Source of the DNA: Kiritimatiellia bacterium
GTDB lineage: Bacteria > Verrucomicrobiota > Kiritimatiellia > RFP12 > UBA1067
DNA length: 10,180 nucleotides
Direction of reading: 5' to 3'
NCBI GenBank assembly: GCA_017629455.1
Contig: JAGBXE010000124.1
Coordinates: forward strand, 1-10,180
Part shown: in pieces, positions 6,291 through 10,180 of the stretch
How the letters are laid out: each line of letters starts with the position of its first letter
Numbering within the stretch: the stretch's first letter is position 1
Position numbers and translations under genes: made by a program
The notes under the pieces: model-generated
What the model was told of the DNA's origin: nothing
Seen by the model: only the letters and a program-made list of their open reading frames with translations
The model's database searches: none

Positions 6291-8314
6291 TTTTGCTTTG
6301 ATTCACGCTCCGTTAGCGCTTCAAGGTCTTTTGTTCGTGCTCCCAGACAGAAAAGATTGTAATTAAGCGCCCAGCGCGAGGGATGGCGTTTAATTATGCC
6401 TTCTATCGCGCGTGCGCATTTTTGTGTCGTAGCCCATATGTCTTTAGCTTCATCTGGTGAAATAAGCTCTAGCCATTCGCATCTGTAGCGCCCGTTTGGC
6501 AGGGGCCGCGACCAGGCAATCAGAAGCGGCGCCTTACCTTTAGTGGCAAAGAAGGCGGGGGCGGCCGACAGGCATACGGGGCGCCCGAGGAAGCGTACCC
6601 ATACTCCACCGTCGGCAGGGTCTACGCGCTGGTCGATCAGAAGCCCTATCGATTTGCCGTCTTTTATCCCGGCCATCAGTGGGCGGAAAGCGCCTTTTGC
6701 TGAAACGATCTCTTGACCGATCGAGCTGCGCGCATTCGTCAGCAGGCGCGTTATGCCCTTTGATCCAATGTCTTTTGCGACGGACATTATGCGGTGGCCT
6801 TCTAGAAAAGCGAGTTGAGATAGGATCTCCCAGCATCCTATATGGCCGGAAACTGTAACGGCTGGTCGGTTTTCAGCAAGAAATGCCTTTACCTTTGGCG
6901 ACATTTCGCCCGCTTCTCTAACCTTTGCTTCGGCGTTTTTATAAGTCCAGAATGCGTGAGCGACGGCGCGCGCCATATTGCGGTATGCGCCTTTAATGAT
7001 TTTCCTTTCGCGCGGCGTTGGGTTGTACTGGGCTTTTGCCGCATCAAACATGAAAGTTCCTTCGTTGCCCTGTTCGCAACCCATTATTACGTGGAGGTTG
7101 GCGAGGGCCTGCCGTTTGCCGCGCCCATCAAAGAAGTACATTACCGAGCTTAACGTATCCGCAATGCGTATGAGCGTTAGAAGTTTAACGCGCGGCAAAA
7201 TAGTTATCCCTATGTAAATGCCGAGCCATTCAAATGGCAGAAGCAAAGCGTGTTTTAGCGACTTTACAGCTTTGCGACGGCGCATACATCGAATGATATC
7301 ATCCATCTTCGGCGCGACCTTGGTGAATAACTCGGGCGGTATTTTAAGTATTTCGCGGAATTTATCTAGCCGCCTCGATGTTTTGAAATCGTCTATAAAA
7401 GCCGTGAGCTGTTCGCGTGGTGGCTTAAGCTTTACGGCGCGCATCGCGGCGTGGTAAAGCTTGCGGTACGGCCTATGAGATGGTTTCCACGGCTTTTTAG
7501 GCCCCCAGAAATGAAGAATGCACGGAGATGTTGCAGCCTCAAGACATTCGCGCGGATCGTTGCCGAGCCAGTATTTCGCCTCAGCGTGAGAGCGCGCATA
7601 TGTTTTTATGTTTCTATCGTGAAAATTCCATTTAACGTGCAAAGGAAGAACTTTGTCGTGGTAGAGCGCATTCCAAGCGTCCTGTTCAATGCGCTCTGCG
7701 ATATCTCTGTGGTTGGTATACCAATCGACTATTTTCTCCCACGTTTTTTCCGCGCGGCATTTTTCGGCGTTGAAAATGAGTACGCCCGTATTAAAGTACC
7801 GTTCTACTTCCGGTTTTAAGATGCCTGAATCCCATATCTCATGCCCAGGGCCGCTGAACTTATCGTATTCGTAGGAGCAAGATATTAGGTGGTTTGAAAG
7901 GTCAAGTTCAAAAAGGGGTGAAACGTCGGCATTAAAGAGCATGTCGATGTCGAAATGAATGACGTTTCCCGTTGCTTCTGGAATTAGGAGCGGGGTGAAG
8001 ACGGGCGTCCATGTAAAAATGTTCCATCTCGAACCTGGGCGCTCTCCTATTTTATTTACGTACTTAGCAAGAGGCTTTTCGACATCGATGTACCGAAGTT
8101 GCGCGAAAGGGAATTTCGAGACTATTTCTTTTAATGCGTTTTTATGCTCTACCGAGTGGCCGCCCCAGCCTTCGAAAATATTGATGCGCAAAGGCTCATC
8201 ACTCGCGTAGTGCGAGAGAAGAGACCACACGGTGACACTTAGGAACGGCGAGCCTGCGTCGTTACAACTAAAGGCAACTTCACGCATCGCCGTGCGCCAA
8301 CTGTTCTTTAACAT
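6287..8314 (-). CDS. Fusion: GT8 glycosyltransferase + LpxL/HtrB-type acyltransferase
   Basis: 675 aa in one uninterrupted frame. Residues ~11-300 are a GT8 (LPS galactosyl/glucosyltransferase-like) domain: R-E-V-A-F-S-C-N-D-A opening strand, H-F-D-I-D (120-124, DxD), F-N-T-G-V-L-I-F-N (174-182), and I-L-H-F-W-G-P-K-K-P-W-K (266-277, the usual closing motif). Residues ~345-660 are a late lipid A acyltransferase domain: a hydrophobic anchor near 355-373, catalytic H-I-G-C-W-E (H491-x4-E496), L-L-I-D-Q-R (558-563) with the following G-R-P-V, and a terminal H-P-S-R-W-A-L-N-Y. By family knowledge the first half transfers a sugar and the second transfers an acyl chain from acyl-ACP, both at the cytoplasmic face. 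First gene of the block. ATG at 8314 has an AGG 8 bases upstream; M10 (8287) is a possible alternative start, close to where homology begins. Confidence 0.9.
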   Translation of the reverse strand: MLKNSWRTAMREVAFSCNDAGSPFLSVTVWSLLSHYASDEPLRINIFEGWGGHSVEHKNALKEIVSKFPFAQLRYIDVEKPLAKYVNKIGERPGSRWNIFTWTPVFTPLLIPEATGNVIHFDIDMLFNADVSPLFELDLSNHLISCSYEYDKFSGPGHEIWDSGILKPEVERYFNTGVLIFNAEKCRAEKTWEKIVDWYTNHRDIAERIEQDAWNALYHDKVLPLHVKWNFHDRNIKTYARSHAEAKYWLGNDPRECLEAATSPCILHFWGPKKPWKPSHRPYRKLYHAAMRAVKLKPPREQLTAFIDDFKTSRRLDKFREILKIPPELFTKVAPKMDDIIRCMRRRKAVKSLKHALLLPFEWLGIYIGITILPRVKLLTLIRIADTLSSVMYFFDGRGKRQALANLHVIMGCEQGNEGTFMFDAAKAQYNPTPRERKIIKGAYRNMARAVAHAFWTYKNAEAKVREAGEMSPKVKAFLAENRPAVTVSGHIGCWEILSQLAFLEGHRIMSVAKDIGSKGITRLLTNARSSIGQEIVSAKGAFRPLMAGIKDGKSIGLLIDQRVDPADGGVWVRFLGRPVCLSAAPAFFATKGKAPLLIAWSRPLPNGRYRCEWLELISPDEAKDIWATTQKCARAIEGIIKRHPSRWALNYNLFCLGARTKDLEALTERESKQK

Positions 8315-8328
8315 TCATCTTGCCTAGT

Positions 8329-8338
8329 ATTATATCAA
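8329..8338 (-). promoter_or_regulatory. Extended -10 promoter of the glycan block
   Basis: Minus-strand TTGATATAAT, with TATAAT at 8334-8329 preceded by TGn, ending 14 bases before the ATG at 8314. No well-spaced -35 is seen: a TTGCTT lies only 13 bases upstream of the hexamer. This is the most likely start of transcription for the first glycan genes. The transcript leader would be about 7 bases long. Confidence 0.6.
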
Positions 8339-8410
8339 ATGCGCAGTAAGCAAGAGCCCTAGTTAAAGAAGCCTCTTCTTTTGGCACACTTGCCGCAAAC
8401 ATGAGAACAT

Positions 8411-8420
8411 TTGGTATAAT
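8411..8420 (+). promoter_or_regulatory. Extended -10 promoter of hisB
   Basis: TTGGTATAAT, with TATAAT at 8415-8420 preceded by TGn. A weak -35 candidate, TTGCCG (8390-8395), lies 19 bases upstream. The hexamer ends 9 bases before the ATG at 8430, so the mRNA would start about at the initiation codon. It faces away from the promoter of the glycan block in the same 115-base region. Confidence 0.6.
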
Positions 8421-8429
8421 ATGGCTCTT

Positions 8430-9014
8430 ATGAGAACGGCAAAACTCGAACGGGATACGAAAGAGACGAAAATAAAGCTCTCTCTCAACCTTGACGGTTC
8501 AGGAGAAGGCGAGATTGATACTGGCATAGGTTTCTTTAACCATATGCTGGAGCTCTTGAAAAAGCACGCGCTTATTGATCTTACGGTCAAGGCGAAGGGC
8601 GATCTCGATGTCGACTATCATCACACGGTAGAAGATGTCGGCCTTGTATTGGGTAAGGCGCTAAATGAAGCGCTTGGAGATCGCAAAGGAATCGTGCGTT
8701 ACGGTTTTGCTTCTATTCCAATGGATGAAGCACTGTGCGAAACTTCCCTTGATTTAGGAGGTAGGCCTTTTCTCGTCATGCAGTGCCCAATTAAGCACAT
8801 GATGGTGAAAGACTTTGAAGTAAAGCTCGTCGAGGAGTTTTTCCGCGCAGTGAGTGTAGAATCTCGTGCGAACATTCATCTGCGCCAAGTATATGGCGAT
8901 GAGGCGCATCATGTGTGCGAGGGGCTTTTTAAGTCGTTTGCCCGCGCGCTTCGCCAGGCCAAAGCTGTCGATCCGCTGGAAAAAGGCGTACCGTCATCGA
9001 AAGGCGTAATCTAA
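8430..9014 (+). CDS. hisB: Imidazoleglycerol-phosphate dehydratase
   Basis: 194 aa, the normal monofunctional size; it lacks the phosphatase half of the enterobacterial fusion. It removes water from imidazoleglycerol phosphate in step six of histidine synthesis, in the cytoplasm. Metal-binding and catalytic motifs are intact: F-F-N-H-M-L (H38), D-Y-H-H-T-V-E-D (62-69), S-I-P-M-D-E-A-L (95-102), and D-E-A-H-H-V-C-E-G-L-F-K (157-168), ending P-S-S-K-G-V-I as the family does. The start is placed at the second ATG (8430), not the in-frame ATG at 8421. MRTAKLERDTKET then matches the usual N-terminus, and 8421 directly abuts the -10 box, upstream of any expected transcript start. No Shine-Dalgarno is present. 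Confidence 0.96.
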   Translation: MRTAKLERDTKETKIKLSLNLDGSGEGEIDTGIGFFNHMLELLKKHALIDLTVKAKGDLDVDYHHTVEDVGLVLGKALNEALGDRKGIVRYGFASIPMDEALCETSLDLGGRPFLVMQCPIKHMMVKDFEVKLVEEFFRAVSVESRANIHLRQVYGDEAHHVCEGLFKSFARALRQAKAVDPLEKGVPSSKGVI

Positions 9015-9113
9015 TCCGATGGAGCCTCCCTCGGCCATAGGCGTATTCGCCGGTTCGCCAATTTGTCATTTGTCAGTGTCGGCTGCATGTTAAGCTGCCG
9101 AAGAAAGGATGCT
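9015..9113 (+). other. hisB-hisA spacer with two small hairpins
   Basis: 99 bases without a gene. A perfect 4-bp hairpin GGCG-TATT-CGCC lies at 9040-9051. A 7-bp stem with one T-T mismatch lies at 9080-9086 / 9094-9100 (CGGCTGC against GCTGCCG, loop of 7), directly before the AAAGGA of hisA. A direct repeat TTTGTCA TTTGTCA sits at 9062-9075. No T-run follows either hairpin, so neither is a convincing intrinsic terminator. They could affect mRNA processing or access to the hisA ribosome site. Confidence 0.35.
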
Positions 9114-9845
9114 ATGGTTATTCTGCCCGCTATCGATCTTAAAGATGGTAAATGTGTAAGGCTTCGGCAGGGTCGCGCCGATGACGTTACTGTTTATGGC
9201 GACGATCCGGCCGCGCAGTCGGCCGATTGGCGCTCCCAGGGCGCGCGTGAATTGCATGTGGTCGATCTGGACGGGGCTTTTGCCGGAGCGCCCCGTCACG
9301 CTGAGACGATTCGCCGCATTATTGAATCGTTTGAAGGGCCAGTTGAAGTTGGCGGTGGAATCCGCACGCCAGAGGCGCTAGCTGCCGTTATTGAGGCAGG
9401 GGCAACTCGTGCGATTATTGGGTCGGCGGCGCTTGAAGACCCGGAGTTTCTTTCCGCGTCAGTAGAGCTTTATGGTGACAAGATAGCTGTCGGTATTGAT
9501 GCTCGCGATGGTTTTGTTCAAACGAAGGGCTGGGTGGAAACTACGGCTGTTAAGGCTGTAGACTTGGCAAAGGCAGTTGCTGCAGCAGGTGTAACTACGA
9601 TTATCTATACGGATACGGCAACTGACGGTATGCTTCAAGGGCCAAACCTTGTGCAGATGGCGGCGATTTGCGATGCCGCGCCCACGTGCGCAATAACAGC
9701 ATCGGGCGGTATTTCTTCTGTTGAAGACGTTAAGGCGCTTAAGGCATTAAATAAGCCAAATCTTAGAGCGGCTATTGTCGGCAAGGCTCTTTATGATGGC
9801 CGCACGAGTTTAAGTGAGATGAATGCGGCAGCTGAGGAGAATTAA
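9114..9845 (+). CDS. hisA: ProFAR isomerase (phosphoribosylformimino-5-aminoimidazole carboxamide ribotide isomerase)
   Basis: 243 aa, standard for HisA. This (beta/alpha)8-barrel enzyme carries out the Amadori rearrangement of ProFAR to PRFAR in histidine synthesis. Visible features: I-L-P-A-I-D-L-K-D-G-K-C-V-R-L (3-17) with catalytic D8, V-D-L-D-G-A (50-55), the first phosphate loop V-E-V-G-G-G-I-R (77-84), I-G-S-A-A (102-106), G-I-D-A-R-D-G (127-133) with D129 as the probable second acid, Y-T-D-T-A-T-D-G-M (165-173), and the second phosphate loop A-S-G-G-I-S (196-201). R-T-P-E and these loops favour HisA over HisF. An in-frame TTG at 9063 would add 17 residues. The ATG at 9114, with AAAGGA just upstream, fits the family N-terminus far better. 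Confidence 0.96.
   Translation: MVILPAIDLKDGKCVRLRQGRADDVTVYGDDPAAQSADWRSQGARELHVVDLDGAFAGAPRHAETIRRIIESFEGPVEVGGGIRTPEALAAVIEAGATRAIIGSAALEDPEFLSASVELYGDKIAVGIDARDGFVQTKGWVETTAVKAVDLAKAVAAAGVTTIIYTDTATDGMLQGPNLVQMAAICDAAPTCAITASGGISSVEDVKALKALNKPNLRAAIVGKALYDGRTSLSEMNAAAEEN
9834..9839 (+). promoter_or_regulatory. Ribosome binding site supporting a GTG start
   Basis: GAGGAG within the last codons of hisA, 8 bases before the GTG at 9848. It fixes the esterase start, since no in-frame ATG occurs before the catalytic motif, and indicates co-transcription with hisA. Confidence 0.65.
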
Positions 9846-9847
9846 TT

Positions 9848-10180
9848 GTGAAAACAGCGTGCTCCTTTCTTGCGGCTGTCATTTGCTTGGCGAATTTAGC
9901 GTTTGCCGCCGTGCAGGTGCCCACTGACCGGTCGAAGTTTCATCTTTTTGTTCTTGCCGGGCAGTCTAATATGTCGGGAAGGGGCACGCTTACGGCATCT
10001 AATCGCGTCTCGCACGAGCGCGTTCTCGTCATGAGTAAAGACGGCACTTGGCGCGAGGCCGTTGAACCGTTTCATTGGGAGAAGCCTAAAGCTGTCGGTG
10101 CGGGGCTAGCTGCTACATTCGCAAGAGCATATGCCGATAAGCATCAAGATGTTACGGTGGGGCTTGTGCCTGTTGCTTAT
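9848..10180 (+). CDS. Secreted SASA/GDSL-like carbohydrate esterase, C-terminus beyond window
   Basis: Partial: 111 codons from a GTG start, frame open at the window end. Residues 1-20 form a signal peptide (K2, hydrophobic core 6-19, A-F-A before residue 21), so the product is exported, probably cut after A20. F-H-L-F-V-L-A-G-Q-S-N-M-S-G (31-44) is block I of the SASA family (sialate O-acetylesterase and related acetylxylan esterases), with S40 as the nucleophile. G-A-G-L-A-A-T-F-A-R (84-93) and V-G-L-V-P-V-A (104-110) fit the next conserved strand. The D-x-x-H block should lie beyond the edge. It removes acetyl groups from sugars in host or plant glycans, by family knowledge; the actual substrate is unknown. 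It begins 2 bases after the hisA stop, an unusual partner for a histidine operon. Confidence 0.88.
   Translation, partial: MKTACSFLAAVICLANLAFAAVQVPTDRSKFHLFVLAGQSNMSGRGTLTASNRVSHERVLVMSKDGTWREAVEPFHWEKPKAVGAGLAATFARAYADKHQDVTVGLVPVAY

Noticed and set aside
7711..7728. Palindrome TTGGTATACCAA inside the fusion gene
   Set aside because: It encodes conserved GT8-domain codons and stands alone; no partner site or nearby start suggests a regulatory role.
8379..8399. Imperfect dyad around GGCA-CACT-TGCC upstream of hisB, a possible operator
   Set aside because: Only 4 bp pair perfectly. The outer bases match poorly, and it overlaps a weak -35 candidate, so it cannot be told from chance.
8421..8429. 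First in-frame ATG of hisB at 8421
   Set aside because: It immediately follows the -10 hexamer, so it would lie upstream of the expected transcript start. Family N-termini match the ATG at 8430.
9063..9113. Upstream TTG start extending HisA by 17 residues
   Set aside because: The extension is Cys-rich and unlike HisA N-termini, and the ATG at 9114 has a Shine-Dalgarno and begins exactly at the family's MVILPAIDL.

Overview
The window suggests a Gram-negative bacterium: a lipid A-type late acyltransferase domain lies inside a dense cluster of surface-glycan glycosyltransferases. The secreted SASA-type esterase beside histidine genes fits, without proving, a gut or anaerobic member of the PVC group (Kiritimatiellota, Lentisphaerota or Verrucomicrobiota). 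No rRNA, tRNA, IS element, CRISPR array or phage gene was seen.

Minus strand, 8314 down to 1: a compact block of eight genes, read right to left. The order is a GT8 glycosyltransferase fused to an LpxL/HtrB-type acyltransferase, a five-TM sulfatase-fold membrane enzyme (phosphoethanolamine or phosphoglycerol transferase type), a GT25 glycosyltransferase, a GT2-like protein, a GT2 glycosyltransferase, a DUF1796 protein, a DxD sugar transferase (GT32/Caps_synth type), and a second GT2 cut by the window edge. Five of the seven junctions are 4-base stop/start overlaps using ATG, GTG and TTG starts, so translation is probably coupled. The only spacer that looks like a promoter is the 20-base gap before the DUF1796 gene. 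Together the genes look like a pathway that builds and decorates a lipid-linked surface sugar (LPS/LOS core or a similar glycolipid): sugars are added in the cytoplasm, an acyl chain may be added at the inner membrane, and a phospho-substituent may be added in the periplasm. No flippase or polymerase is visible here.

A 115-base divergent intergenic region (8315-8429) separates this block from plus-strand genes. It carries back-to-back extended -10 boxes of the form TTGnTATAAT.

Plus strand, 8430 to 10180: hisB (imidazoleglycerol-phosphate dehydratase), a 99-base gap with small hairpins, hisA (ProFAR isomerase), then two bases later a secreted SASA/GDSL-like esterase cut by the window end. hisH, which often lies between hisB and hisA, is absent.

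The most notable observations are the single-frame GT8-acyltransferase fusion and the repeated TTGnTATAAT boxes placed only 8-9 bases before start codons that have no Shine-Dalgarno sequence, which suggests leaderless mRNAs.
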